Positions 35,786 to 47,365 of a stretch of 64,000 nt of DNA are shown here, in pieces. The stretch's first letter is position 1. Every line of letters begins with the position of its first letter. The notes below the pieces were generated by a model. It worked only from the letters and a program-made list of their open reading frames with translations, was not told the origin of the DNA and ran no database searches. Origin of the DNA: Aquanectria penicillioides (Eukaryota > Ascomycota > Sordariomycetes > Hypocreales > Nectriaceae); assembly GCA_003415625.1 (NCBI GenBank), contig PYIU01000005.1, positions 3,787,001-3,851,000 of the forward strand. Direction: 5' to 3'. The translations under genes and the position numbers were made by a program.

Positions 35786-36740
35786 TCGTTGAGGGACCAT
35801 GCCATGTTATGAGAGATAAGACAGGTATTCAGAGGCGGGGGACGACAAACAATATCCCCCTAGGTGTATTGAAATGATATTCTCGGGTGCGCATAAAACA
35901 AGCCAGGGAATGGTGGACTAGGCCATTCGGGATGGCTGGCGTTTATTGGTTGGGTTGGTGATGTCATCGGCAATTCAGAGGTCTGACAAGCCATGTCTTT
36001 TGCTGCTTGGGAGTCTGGACGTCATCCATTTGATAATGGGCATCATAGAAGACGTATATTCTTGAACACATATTCTACACGCTATATTTATATACCGTTA
36101 TATTCCAGCACCCGTACTTGGTTGCCCTCCATCTTTCCATGACACCTGCTTCATGGATCTACCACTGATGAGCAATAGTGCGTGCCTGTTGGAGCAAGAT
36201 GAACCCGAGATTTGTAGGAGCAAAGAGGTACAGGGATAGGTATCGGAGTAAAGTGGAATCCTGGCTGGCGAAAGAACCGTGAAGGCGTCGTGCTGGTCCC
36301 TGCTGGAGCTCACAGGACGTTTCCCACCCGCGCATCCAACGAGACTATAAATTTACGACTAGCTGCGGCGGCGCCCTGTCCACCTCGCCTCAAGTGCCCG
36401 AGTGACAAGTGACGCTGGGCAGGAAGCCAATCCAGGCCCATGCTTGAGCTAATGCTGTCGCGATTGAGCCGAGGTCATTATATTGAGCCTCAATTCCCAT
36501 TGGAAGCGACGACACTCCAATGAGGACCTGATTTGATGGCTCGGAGACAATTGACAGTTGGGTGTTCTGAGCCTCCTTTTCTGCGAGACATGACTTACGA
36601 TGGAGGAGCACCTGACCAAATGAGGAAGCATTGTGCGGTCCCACAGCGAGCTTGGGGTAGAGTGGGACCACGAAAGTCCGCCACCCCGGCAAGTCCGCCA
36701 CATCGTCATTGACTTCATCGCGTCACCAACCTCAAGAGGA
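35786..36740. other. Intergenic region before the transposon remnant
   Basis: About 0.95 kb containing the 3' UTR of the surface-protein gene and flanking sequence of the degraded transposon. No gene or RNA recognised; one minus-strand frame around 36390-36700 has no domain content. Confidence 0.4.
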
Positions 36741-36744
36741 ACTC

Positions 36745-38330
36745 GACGACAACGTAGTCAATTTACATCATATTGAACTCCAATTTAGACCAAAATACTC
36801 TACAATGTCTACTGATCGTGAATATTAAATTTCTGAGGCTCTTAAAGACTCTAAACACACCTCAATCCAATAAGCTGCATAGCGGTACGGGATCCCTTAC
36901 AGTACTCTACGAGGTCGGCTTTCTGGAGCGACTGATATCCATACCGCTAAGCAAGGAATATAGCGATTATCCCTAGTTTAAGAGGAAGACCTTATTAACT
37001 GGATTCTTAATAAAGAAGAAGCTAGTTGCCTGCCTTTAAGGCTATAGATTAATGCCTTTGCCTAGATAATCTTAAGCATTAGTAGTAAAGAAGATTGCCT
37101 TAAAGGCAATTAGGTTAATTGCTTTATTTAATGCCATAAGGTTATTAAAATAAAGGCATTACAGTCTATAGAGGCTGCCTGCACTTATGCAATAATATTA
37201 GAGAAGATAAAAGCCTTTAATAGCCGCCTTAATGACTAAATTAAGTCCAAGAGCATTAGCAGTAGTTAGATCTATAATATTGATGAAACTGGCATTGCAA
37301 AGGGGGAAATATAAGGCAGAAAAGTAGTAGGAAGCTCTTTTATATAATATTCAATAATTATAAAGAGCGATTTAACTACTTAAGTCTCTATTCTTGAGTG
37401 TGTAAGTGCGTCTGGATGCTGTTTTTGGCTATGTATGATCTTTATAGGCCAAATGCTTTAAGGTTAATAGTTTCCTAAAGATATGCCTAATTAGGTATAT
37501 AAATCAACTCTATTAGGCTGGTCTAATAGTATTATATTTAAGAAGTGGTTTATTAAAATCTTTTTACTAGAAATAAGGCTATTAATTGGCCTTTAGTAGA
37601 TCCTAATTCTTAATGGCCATAAGATATATATTACTATTGATATTATATTCTATGCCTAGATTAATAAGGTTTAATTGCTATACCTTCTATTGCATACATT
37701 ATATATTATATAGCCGCTTAATATAGGTGTGTTTTCACCCTTAAAGATATACTTCTATTAGGAGACCTATAGCTTTGCCTCCTTTAGCATATTAGCGCCA
37801 ATATAGAAAGAGCGCTTTATTTAGGCATATAAAAAGGCTTTAATAAAGGCATTTAGCAGTAGGAATATTCAATTAGGCTTTAAAGGCATTGGTGTTTACC
37901 CTATATGTATTGATAGGGTACTTGAGAAAGTAGTCCTACTAGAGCGGGCTCTATCGCTAATCTAGGCGCTAATAATACTAAAGAAAAGGAAGATACCTAA
38001 AGACTACCTTTAGTATACACTAAGGAATTTAAAAGAAATAAAGGTATAGCTAGATTTAGTGCATAAAGACTTAGATTACATTAATTGTGGTCTTCGAACA
38101 GTAGCACAAAAGGCAGGGAAGGAAATAGACTATAAAAATGCCCTTATTGCGGCCATTACAGCTAAAAAACACCTTCCTTAAGGAAAAGCTAGCTTCTAAG
38201 GAACCTCATGGCCGTAAGGCTATGGATTATAACCCTAATAAGACTTTCGCCTAGATCCCAGAAATTGCTGCAGCTCATTATAAGGCTGCGGCAGCTGCAT
38301 CACGTTACGAAGAAGCTCACGGCTCCCATT
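36745..38330 (+). mobile_element. Fot1/pogo-type DNA transposon remnant, RIP-like mutated
   Basis: Very AT- and TpA-rich compared with its surroundings. Read in one plus-strand frame (positions 1 mod 3) it still encodes transposase DDE motifs: YNIDETG at 37273-37293, LILNGH at 37603-37620, and HTLYII-stop-PLNIGVFSPLK near 37693-37750, followed by NIQLGFKGIGVYP. The frame is cut by many TAA/TAG stops where Gln is expected, and the second catalytic Asp (DGH) reads Asn (NGH), a G-to-A change. Both fit repeat-induced point mutation. An N-terminal DNA-binding half is present around 36800-37250 but badly decayed. Terminal inverted repeats were not identified, so the ends are approximate. Confidence 0.78.
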
Positions 38331-38684
38331 TGGAAGATAAAGCGCTGGAAATTGCACAGACTAAAAAGGAAGCTATGTATCATGAGTGGCAGTTGTAGAT
38401 AGTCAATTGAAGCAATATTCGTTAAGAAATGGCCGAGTTCATCTAGGTGTGTGGACGGGAAGTGAAGCTGACGATGTGGCGGTCTTGGGTGGATGGCGGT
38501 GTTGTGTGGACCCACTCTAGAAGGTACCGTCGATCCTACAAGGGGCGTGCAACGTACGAGGCTCCAGTCTCTTGTACTTTTCTAAACATAACCCCTCGCG
38601 CGGCACGGATTTCGTGTCTGAATCCTACAGACACAACCTCAATCGCGGAATCCAGGAGCGCGCGCTGCGACGGAATCTATCGAG

Positions 38685-39942
38685 ATGACGACCAACAAAA
38701 CTTTTGTGCTTATTACTGGGTAAGTTGCTACGTCATCCTCCCCCCCCCCCCCTGGCAGCCAAGAACCAAACTGTCAGCCAGCGTAAGCTGCACGTACATC
38801 CGCGCCCAACGCGTGCGCATATGTGCCGATTGGCGCTTTGTCGACGGCTGTGTGTGACTGGCTGTGGTGTTGCGACGGGAGATTCGCCCGGCACAGGGCC
38901 AACATTGTTGAGAGAGTGCGTATTGACAGCGTGCGTGCGATAGGTGCTCGCCCGGCGGCATTGGCCATGCTGTGGCGTTGGAGTTTCAGAAGCGAGGTAT
39001 GTTGCTGGGCGTGGAGCTTGATATATCTACCAAGCGATGAGTTTTGCTGATGGAGGCCATATAGGCTGTCATGTCATCGCGACGGCGCGCAACACCTCCC
39101 TGATTAAGCACATGGAGGCCCCCAACGTCAGCGTCCTCGAGCTAGATGTCACCAAGCCCGCCAGCATTGCCGAGTGCAAGGAGAAGGTTATTGCCTTGAC
39201 CGGTGGAAGGCTTGATATTCTTATCAACAATGCGTGAGGAAACCTAACTGCCTGCAATGCAAGGGCTTGCGGCCCGGAACTCTATCGCTAACGGCATCTA
39301 TCAAGTGGACGCACTCACACCATCCCGGCCCTAGACATGGACCTCGATGATGTTCGCGCCACCTACGAGGTCAATGTCTTTGGCCCAATGTCTACAGTCA
39401 AGGCCTTTGTGCCTTTGCTCATTGAGGCCCGTGGCCTTATCATCAACGTCTCGTCGACCTCGTCTATGATTCCTTATCTCTTTGGAGCCATCTACTCTTC
39501 CACCAAGGCTGCCATCAACACCTACTCGCGGGCCCTGCGCATGGAGCTTCGTCCCTTTGGCGTCCGTGTCATGATTGCCATGACCGGCACCGTCCGCTCC
39601 AACATTGCGAGCCACTTCCACCGCTCGCTGCCTAGCGACTCCCTCTACATGCCTGTCAACGACATGTTTGAGCAGCGCCTAGTGTTTAGCCAGAATACCG
39701 CTACGCTTCCCACCGAAGAGTACGCTCGCAAGATTGCCACCCAGGCTCTCAGGGGCGAAGGTTATCTCGGTCACTTGATTGGCGGCTCGCCGGACTGGTT
39801 CTGGGCCGGTGGCCTGTCCAACCTTGTGTGGTTTTTGACGCTGCTGCCAAGGCCGATGAGCGAGCGCGGAGTGGCCTTCTTCTTCAAGATGGGCATTATG
39901 ACTAGGAAACTCCAGGCGGCTTGGGCTAAGAAGAAGATTTGA
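38685..39942 (+). CDS. AYR1-like short-chain dehydrogenase/reductase
   Basis: NADPH-dependent SDR of the 1-acyl-dihydroxyacetone-phosphate reductase (Ayr1) type, probably on ER or lipid-droplet membranes in ether-lipid and phosphatidate synthesis (family inference). Four exons: 38685-38719, 38944-38996, 39065-39233 and 39306-39942, with introns of 224, 68 and 72 bp (donors gtaagt, gtatgt, gtgagg); 297 residues. The nucleotide-binding motif ITGCSPGGIGHA is split across exons 1 and 2. LINNAG lies at the exon 3/4 join, and the catalytic YSSTK motif (AIYSSTKAAINTYS) is intact. The C-terminal half has a hydrophobic stretch (FWAGGLSNLVWFLTLLP) that may bind membrane. A C-run sits in intron 1 (38740-38752). 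It lies just downstream of the RIP-mutated transposon and is itself undamaged. Confidence 0.85.
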
Positions 39943-40164
39943 GCAAATACTCGACAATTGGCACACGGAGGACACGAGCGTACACAAGTGTTAACCCGTT
40001 GTTGGGTTTTAGCAACAGTGATGATTAATGAGTAAGTAGTCTAAAGGGTTACTGCGTGCAACAGAAAGATATCTTGTTCTTGTGACCAAAGTCCTCAGGA
40101 GACTTTGCATTTTATGTACTGTTTAGATTCTCAAATCGCTCAAACATGACTTGTAACAGCTTGC
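39943..40164. other. Convergent 3' spacer
   Basis: 222 bp between the converging AYR1-like and ZIP genes; holds both 3' ends. Nothing else seen. Confidence 0.5.
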
Positions 40165-42348
40165 TCAAGCCCACTTTCCGAGAACACTCATGAGAATCAT
40201 GCCCGCGAGTAGACCAAACATAGCCAGGGACGTGGTAAGGATATTAGCGTTGGTCAGCTCTCCTCCCAGCATCCAGTCATGAGCCCACATCTCGACCAGG
40301 CCCACCCAGACGAGGATACCGGCAGACAGGGCATCGAGGGTGCCGATGGCAATGATGGTGGAGGGGTCGTTTCCGTTGAACTTGTGCAGGACGCCGATGC
40401 CAATGGCCATGCCGATCGGGGTGACGATGGCGAAGCCTGCGGCGAGCATGAGCTTCTTGGACAGCGAGACGGACGACGGCTGGCTGCGGTCGACGTCGGG
40501 CGCGACAACGTCGTGGCTGTGCATGTGCGAGTGGTGCATCTCGGCAAAGGTGGTGCCGTGGCCGAGGGAGGCGATGCGGGTTCCGAGCGCGATGCCCTCG
40601 AACATCTGGTGGAAGATGATAACGATGGCGAGGGTGACGAAGAAGGAGTCGCCGGCGACGACGAGGGTGATGCCGATAACTGCTGCTGTCAGACGACGTC
40701 TTCACGAGAAGATGGTCAAGAGAAAGAGTGGGAACGTACGCAGCGAGTGGAAAATGATGCCGGCCTCCATAATGGTAATGTTTGCCATCTCGGCAGAGGC
40801 GGCGGCCTTGGGGGAGGCATCCGAGTCCTCGCTCTCGCTCTTCTTCTTGTACTGCCAAACGAGGGCTCGCTGGACGATGAACTCGATGAGGAATGAGACG
40901 AAGAGACCTGCCATGACGATGGCTGCTGTGGTGCCTTCATAGGAGAGCTCGCCTAGACACTCGTTGCCGAACATGAGGCTTGCGTGAGTGAAGAGCTATT
41001 GAACAGAAAGTCAGTACTTGTTGAACTAAGAAATAGACAAGGGGGAGGGTGCATACATGGACAAAGGCAGTGGAAATGATGACACCGGTGCCGAATTGCT
41101 TGAGGATGGTCAGGAAGAGGTTGGTCTTGACCTGGACAAAGTTGGACATGAGGATGGGACCGAAAACACCTGTGGTAGGTCAGAAAACTGTTCAACTGCT
41201 GTCAACGAGTTTAGAGGAAAAAACGAACCGATGGAGCTGGCGACGAGGACGACGAAGAGCATGCCGACACGGATGGGGATCTTGTACTCGCGGTCGGTGC
41301 GCTCGCACGAGGAGCTCGATTCCGACTCGGAGCTGCTGCCGCCGGTGCAGTGCCTAGCAACGGTGTAAGTGGGCTTTGTGTCAGTGAAGCCTTGAAGGGA
41401 TGGTGAACTTACTCGACTCCGGCGTGGAAGTGGCAGTTCTGCTGCTCGGGGTCTGCGTCTCCGGACTCGATGTCGTCGGCGGCGATGATGGCGACTTCGT
41501 CGGTTTCAGTCATGCAGTATCTAGAAGACGGGTTTAGTCAGTACTCTTGTTTCACTGGGGTGGTGGGGGGGAGGTTGCTGGGACTCACGTTGAGTTTCCG
41601 TGGCTGTGGCATCCGGTGTACTGGGCAGGCACGTCTGCGGTGGCAGTGATGGTGGTTTGGACGTAGTATTCAGTAGTTCCGGCCATGCAGAAGCTATAAG
41701 CTCAGTTAGAGAGTATTAACTATGTGAGATGGGAATCAGGGACATACATGGAGCTCGAGTGGAGGTGGCAGCTCGTGATGGCGGTGATGCTAGATGAGGA
41801 GGCCGCAGAGCCTGTTGCTTTGGCAGTGTTGGAGGTGACAGTGGCGTCTGCGTCTACGACTTCCACTTCGCCGCCGCTGGGAGACATGCAGTAACTGACT
41901 TGTGTTAGTGGTTATGTCGATAGGAAGAAAAGAGTGATTTACGTTTCCGTGCCATGGTTGTGGCAGTCTGTGTAAGAGGAAGGCGACTCGCCCGTGGCAG
42001 TGGCGTCGGCAACGATACGGTACTCAGTTGCGCCGGCCATACAGTATCTGAGAGAGTGGGTTGTTAGGAGGAGCCCGATAAAGACGATGAATGAATATGC
42101 ACTAACTGAACCGTTCCATGTTCGTGACAGCTGGTCAAGGACTTGAAGCTGCCAGATGAACTGGTGGTCTTGGTGGCCGTGGCCGTAGCTGTGGCCTCCT
42201 GTCTGGCAACGACCGGGTTCAGCGAGGCCGAAACTATTCCCACAAAGAGGAGAGCCCCAACCAGCAGGACGGCGGGGCTCCCGAAGCTGCGTCTTGTGCG
42301 ACACATGATTGCCCTGTATGCGAGAGAAGCTGGGCGTCGAGGTGGCAT
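40165..42348 (-). CDS. ZIP-family zinc transporter with repeated Cys/His ectodomain modules
   Basis: Plasma-membrane Zn2+ importer of the fungal Zrt type. Nine exons on the minus strand: 42348-42107, 42047-41943, 41894-41748, 41693-41589, 41520-41413, 41353-41229, 41169-41057, 40995-40740 and 40679-40165; all joins keep frame, giving 571 residues (557 if Met15 at 42306 is used, directly before the signal-like MCRTRRSFGSPAVLLVG). The first five exons encode an unusual N-terminus in which YCM(A/T/S)... alternates with CHxH(G/S): CHEHG, CHNHG, CHLHS, CHSHG, CHFHA. The membrane part has ZIP hallmarks: STAFVHLFTHA (TM IV) and HQMFEGIALG (TM V), then a His-rich MHHSHMHSHD loop. A TATA-like TTATAT lies at 42417-42410 and ACCTTG sites (possible zinc-responsive half-sites) at 42372 and 42593. 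A GPI-anchored His-rich protein gene lies upstream. Confidence 0.88.
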
Positions 42349-43925
42349 AGACTAGATGGGCACTTGCAAGGTCGGCTGGGGACTGTGAGCCTCTCGCTTG
42401 GGGGGAGAGGATATAAGCAAGGCAGACGAGGACGAGTGCTAGGCCCGAGGAAGCCTTGGCCACTAAAGAGGTGCTATGGGATGCTATGTATACCCTGACG
42501 AACGGCGCACTTTTCTTCACCGGCGTGGGGGGGCGCTGAGGGGATGACACAGCAGACCCTCTCGTACGGTTGGGCTCTGCAAAACATCAAGGTCCTCGCC
42601 AGTTGGGGCACAGAGGATGCCAAGAGCGGCGTCTCCAGCACAGATGAGCCCTTGTGAGCCCTTGCGAGCCGCCCTCTGAACCGTCTGTGGAGGACATGAC
42701 GGTGGGTAGGCAGACGAGCGGTGGGGCGACGAGAGCAGTCACAGCGGTGCGGACTCGGTGGTTCATGTCGACTGGACGACGATTATGAGAGGGATCCATG
42801 GTTCATGTGCAACAATGTGATGTGACTAGTCCGTCCGATGATGCGTCAAGCTACCATTGTACCAACTGGATGGGCGTCGGCGAATTCTGATGACCTGTTA
42901 GATCAACGCACGAGGCCCCATTGGAGCGGGAAGCTCATCGAGTCGGGCAGGTATGTGTCAAGACAAAGCGTAGCATCTCTCTCGGCCGGTGAACGAGCAA
43001 ATGAGAGAACCAGCCCCGGTCAACCGACTATAGTCTCCTCCGCCCCCATGGATCTTGGAGGATGGGGACGCATTACGTCGATGGCTCTACACTCAACCGA
43101 GAAAAGTAAACAGAAGAAGAAAATGTGACAAAAGGGCCCTTGTCCAACCCCTGGTCGGGACGGGCTTCTCCACTAACTAGCATGCGGGTGGTTGTGGGAG
43201 CGGAGAGGCAACAATGAGGCTGTTTTTGGAGAGAACCTTGATGGATAGATGGATCACGGCGCCAAGACCGAGTTGGGACAAGCCGGCCCCCCCTTTGCAA
43301 TCAGGGAACCGGGCATGCCTTGCATGTGTAGGACGAGTCTGGCATGAGCATGAGTGAATTAAATTTTGCTCTCCTCTGTTCTTACGGTGACGGGAGGACG
43401 TTTATTCGCTGGGACTAGGGGGGGGGGGCTTGGGTCTGGTGTCAATGTCGCATGGGCTTTATCCTATAAGCTTATTAGAAGCTTAAACTCGGAACAGACG
43501 AAGCGAGTGTAGTGCAGCCACACTATGCTGCTTGTAGCGCAAGGGTAGGAGAGATGGATCTTTGCTCTGTTGAGGCACATGAGGCGGGATTTTACCATAC
43601 ATACGGATAGTAGAGACTCAGTCAACGATGACGCTTTACTTGGTGGCTTTATCTGTGCGCGTTGGGAGAATGAATTTCCTAAAACATGCAACACACAGCG
43701 ATATTACAAGGTTGTAAAAAAAGAAAAAAACAGGTACAATGTTTTGTTTAAATTAAAGCGCAGCAAATGTTCCATTGCTGAAAGAGAAGACGTAATTACC
43801 CATTGATTCTATCGTGGAGTCGTCCTCCCACAAGTTTCGTTTTTGGTATGTTCGCATGTAGGTTCTATCAACACAATGGCCCCGGATGCCATCGAACCGC
43901 AACAACATCAACAACAACAGACCCC
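42349..43925. promoter_or_regulatory. Promoter region of the ZIP transporter gene
   Basis: 1.6 kb between the two zinc-type genes, both on the minus strand. CAAGGT or its complement occurs at 42367-42372, 42588-42593, 43235-43240 and 43707-43712; AAGGT is the half-site of the yeast Zap1 element, so zinc-responsive control is possible but unproven. No gene or RNA seen. Confidence 0.3.
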
Positions 43926-44632
43926 TTACAGGGCGAAGGCGACGGCGGCAACGAGGACCACGACGGGAGCCATGACCGAGCCGGCACCGTTGCTAGTAGG
44001 CGTGGTAACAGCTCCAGTGGAGGTTCGGTTGGCGGCAGAGTTGGCGGCGGGAGTAGAGGCGCTGCCGGCCTGGGTAGCAGTGCGAGCACCGTCGCAGTGC
44101 CTGTTTCGCGATTTGTTAGCCATGGAATGGGAGGAAGTGCGTGAAGATGTGTGAGGACGTACCAGTGGTCGCCGTGGACAGAGCAGCCGTAGGACTCAGT
44201 GGGGCTGGCTTTGATGGAGCCAGTTCCAGTAGAGTGGTTGTCATCATCATCGTCATCGTTGTGAGAGTGAGTAGTGGTAGCAGCAGCCGCCACAGAAGTG
44301 ATGGAAGTGGAGAGAGTAGCACGGCTCCCCTCGCAGTGGTAGTGGTCACCGTGGGGGGTGCAGCCGTAGGACTCGGTAGGGCTAGCCTTGATGGAGGCAG
44401 TTCCGGCGGAGTGATCATCATCGTCGTCGTCGGAGTGAGCGTGAGTGGTGGTGGCAGCAGCGGCCATGGAGGTGACGGCGGAGGTCAGAGTGGCACGGAG
44501 ACCCTCGCAGTGGTAGTGGTCGCCATGGGGCTGGCAGCCGTACGACTCGGTGGGCGAGGGACCGGCAGACTCAGCGGCAAAGGCAGCAGGCAGGAGGCCC
44601 AAGAGGGCGAGGGCGAAGGTGGAGGTCTTCAT
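43926..44632 (-). CDS. GPI-anchored protein with three CxxHGDHxHC repeats (candidate zinc binder)
   Basis: Two exons, 44632-44163 and 44100-43926 (62 bp intron, donor gtacgt, acceptor acag), 214 residues. Signal peptide 1-19/20 (MKTSTFALALLGLLPAAFA). Three near-identical units, each SPTESYGC followed by xxHGDH(Y/W)HC(E/D)G, place the CxxHGDHxHC motif at residues 33-42, 91-100 and 150-159; the spacers carry HAHSDDDDDDH and HSHNDDDDDD metal-type clusters. The last motif is completed only by splicing (GDHW at the join). The C-terminus is Ala/Thr-rich with a hydrophobic tail (APVVVLVAAVAFAL) and a likely GPI site near Asn194-Ser198. A TATAAA lies at 44783-44778. I infer capture of Zn2+ at the cell wall for the adjacent ZIP transporter, as for the Candida Pra1/Zrt1 pair. 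It is not homologous to Pra1 as far as I can see. Confidence 0.8.
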
Positions 44633-45804
44633 CTTGACCGAGGGTTGAGCTTGAGTGGTGGATGAAGGAAGCGAGGGTGTGACAACGAGTGACAAGAGTC
44701 TCCAAGGGCAGTGCAAGAAGCTGGTTGAAGAAGCTGGGAGGAGAGGCAGCTCGAGGGGGGAGAGGATCGGGGCCGGCTTTATACATGCAGCTACAATCGG
44801 GAGGTGCAGCAGATCGTCAGCCACAAGCTGCACGGCGAGCGTGGGATGGCTGGTCTGTGAATCACGGATTTCCACATGCGTTTAGGCCTCGCTCGGCTGG
44901 AAGAGAAAACGGGCCCAAGGGCATTGGGATGAGGCTAGCAGCAGAACGCATTGCACAGCACATCACAGCACAGCTGCCACTTCTGGGGTGTTCCGGGAGG
45001 CCCTGTCACCGGTGGGGGGCACAACGATGGAGACGATGGAGACGATGGAGGCGATGGAGACTGGAGATGGAGCTGCAATGGGCCGCTCGGAGAGCATCAA
45101 AACTGTCCGCACGGCATGGATCATGATTTTGCTTACACCAGTTAAGCATGCCAAGAAGCATGATTCAACACACCACCCATTGGACCTGGACCCGGACCCG
45201 GCAGCCCGGGGGCAGCATTTTATGGAGCCCTCCCACGCTCTGTGGAGAGAGACGCGAACTAATGAGAGGAGGAAGAAAAGCGTGAGCGAGTGGTGAGGTC
45301 AGGGTGAGGGAGCGAGGTTGGAGGCATCGCGCGCCTAAAGCGAAGTGCGGTCTTGGCAGACATCTTGGCGTGGCCATCAGGGTCCTCGCTGCGTTTTTCA
45401 GCGCTTCTCCCGCCCTCACCGAAGTTGGATGGGTTTGCCGAAGGGGCCACCATCGAACGGTGGGATTTTTTTGATCATGTTTTTTTTTGGGTTGGGTTGG
45501 TTTGGTTTGATTTCCGGCCTCCGTTTGTAGCCGTCTTATTGGTTTTGTTTGGCCTGAAAGAAAATTGGGTTGGCATCATGTAAAAGAAAAAGAAACCCCT
45601 TCTGTCCATCCAGGTTCGTCGTGTTCCTTCGTCTCAGGAGCCTCGTCCTCGTCGTCTATTTGTCAGTCGGGCACCGCATCACCTCTATTGGGATGAAGTG
45701 GCGAGCCAACCGAGCAGCTGAAAATTAATTAATTAACTCGCTCGTGTGAAATACGACCAGGAGGTGTTTCTCGCAAATCACATCCCTTTGTCATATCAGA
45801 GGAG
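44633..45804. promoter_or_regulatory. Divergent promoter region
   Basis: 1.17 kb between the GPI-protein gene (minus) and the N2227-family gene (plus). Contains the TATAAA of the minus-strand gene, four 9-bp GATGGAGAC-type units at 45026-45061, and a T/G-rich stretch near 45467-45510. No gene or RNA recognised. Confidence 0.45.
45026..45061. repeat. Tandem 9-bp repeat
   Basis: Four direct units of GATGGAGAC (the third with one change) in the divergent promoter. No function recognised. Confidence 0.75.
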
Positions 45805-47365
45805 ATGGAGATGGCGCTCGCCTTGGGCACTGCTGTCAGCTGGTGGCTGCTGGTGTTGGCCTGTTTCCCAGCCACTCTCTGGGCACTGAGTAAAGGACAA
45901 GATGGAACAGTCCCTCCAGTGCAGAGTAAGCCCGACTTAGCTTCCGTAGCCCTCGAGGGACAAGACTTGGTATGTTGTGTCTCGCCCTACCCCTTATGAT
46001 AAACCCCTTTAACACAGAACCCAAGACAAACCCGTTGAGCTCTCCAGTTGAAGTCCATGAGATCCTCATCACTCTAGAGCAAGTTACAGGAGACCCCAGC
46101 ACCCCTCGGCATCTCCTCGAAAAGACGAGGCTTCTCGGCACGTTTAAGAAACCCAAGGGTGCTTTGCCTAGCGGCCACCCGAGACTTCGCCTCTTGGAAG
46201 CACTCCATGGTTTTACGAGGTACCAAGAACGACAAGATCCTGAGCTTGGCCGATTAAAGGGACTTTATAGACATGTGTCCAAGGCACAGAAATCGGTATG
46301 AATAATCTTCCTAAAGTTATGAGCCAGAAACACTAACCTTCAACCTAGTTGTTGAGACAGCACGTCCAGTATTCAGAAAAGTTTGCTCGGATAGACGACC
46401 TTTTAGCCCAGAACCAAGTTCTCTGTGATCGAATCGTGCAAAACGCCCTGGACTTTTATGAAATTCCAAACGAAGAACTCCAGAAGCACATCAAGGATAC
46501 CGAGGCATCAGGGAGGCAGGCAGAAAAGATTGCAGTCTCTCAGGCTTTGAAACACTTTGTGAGAGATTGGACAGAAACAGGGACTCACGAACGCGAGGTA
46601 CCGTTCAAGTGTCTCTTGCATACCTTGCAGGAGATGTTCCCAGATCGAAATGATGGTTCAGCGCCGTTGAAAGTTCTGCTGCCGGGTGCTGGCCTGGGAC
46701 GGCTTGGCTATGATATTGCAGACCTCGGCGGTATGAAATATCTGACCGTGAGATATGATGAGCTGGCTAACTGTTGATTAGGATTTCAAGTCACAATCAA
46801 CGAGTGGTCCATGTACATGAACATGGCATACCGGTTCCTTGAAACCCACCGAGCCCAAAACGGGGAATTCGTGCACCCATTCATTGATGGATGGTCCCAT
46901 CACGCAACAGAAGCCGACATGCATAGAAAACTGCCGTTCCCTGACAAGAGAGTCAACGCCAGCTCCGTGCTCATGGTAGAAGGCGACTTTACCAGGGTAT
47001 TCAATGACCAAGAAGGCCGCTACGACATCGTCGTGACGTACTTCTTCATCGACACGGCGCGAAACCTCATGGCCTACTTTGACACGATAAAGAAGGTGCT
47101 CAAACCAGGGGGTCATTGGATAAACCTGGGCCCTCTTCTCTATGGCACCGGGCCTTTTGTCCAGCTTACCCTGGAGGAGATTGCCATCGTCACAGAGGCC
47201 ATGGGGTTCGAATACCTTGACACCGATGCAGCTGTGTGTGGAGATGTCACTATTCCTGGAAGGAAGATTAGGGGAATGGAGGCGATCTATGGTTTTGATG
47301 ACAGAGCGTTGACGAAGAATGCGTACAACGCGCAGTTGTGGGTAGCAAAGAGGTCAGAAAGGTGA
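45805..47365 (+). CDS. N2227-family (carnosine N-methyltransferase-like) protein
   Basis: S-adenosylmethionine-dependent methyltransferase of the N2227 family, whose characterised members methylate carnosine; the fungal substrate is not known. Exons 45805-45925, 46018-46295, 46349-46730 and 46782-47365 give 454 residues; the introns are 92, 53 and 51 bp with donors gtaagc, gtatga and gtatga, and clear ctaac branch points in the last two. Residues 9-32 form a hydrophobic anchor (VSWWLLVLACFPATLWAL), so the enzyme may be membrane-tethered. The SAM motif LLPGAGLGRLGYDIA precedes the third intron. INEWSMYMN follows, and WINLGPLLYG matches family signatures. The donor used in exon 1 is the only one that keeps the frame; the gtatgt 40 bp further on would introduce a stop. 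Confidence 0.85.

Noticed and set aside
40279..40942. Plus-strand open frames of about 200 codons
   Set aside because: They are shadows opposite the ZIP transporter exons and have repetitive Gly/Asp/Ala composition.
43868..44875. 335-codon minus-strand frame covering the HGDHxHC protein
   Set aside because: It reads through the 62 bp intron and starts too far upstream. The spliced version from 44632 ends in a proper GPI signal and completes the third HGDHxHC repeat, so it is preferred.
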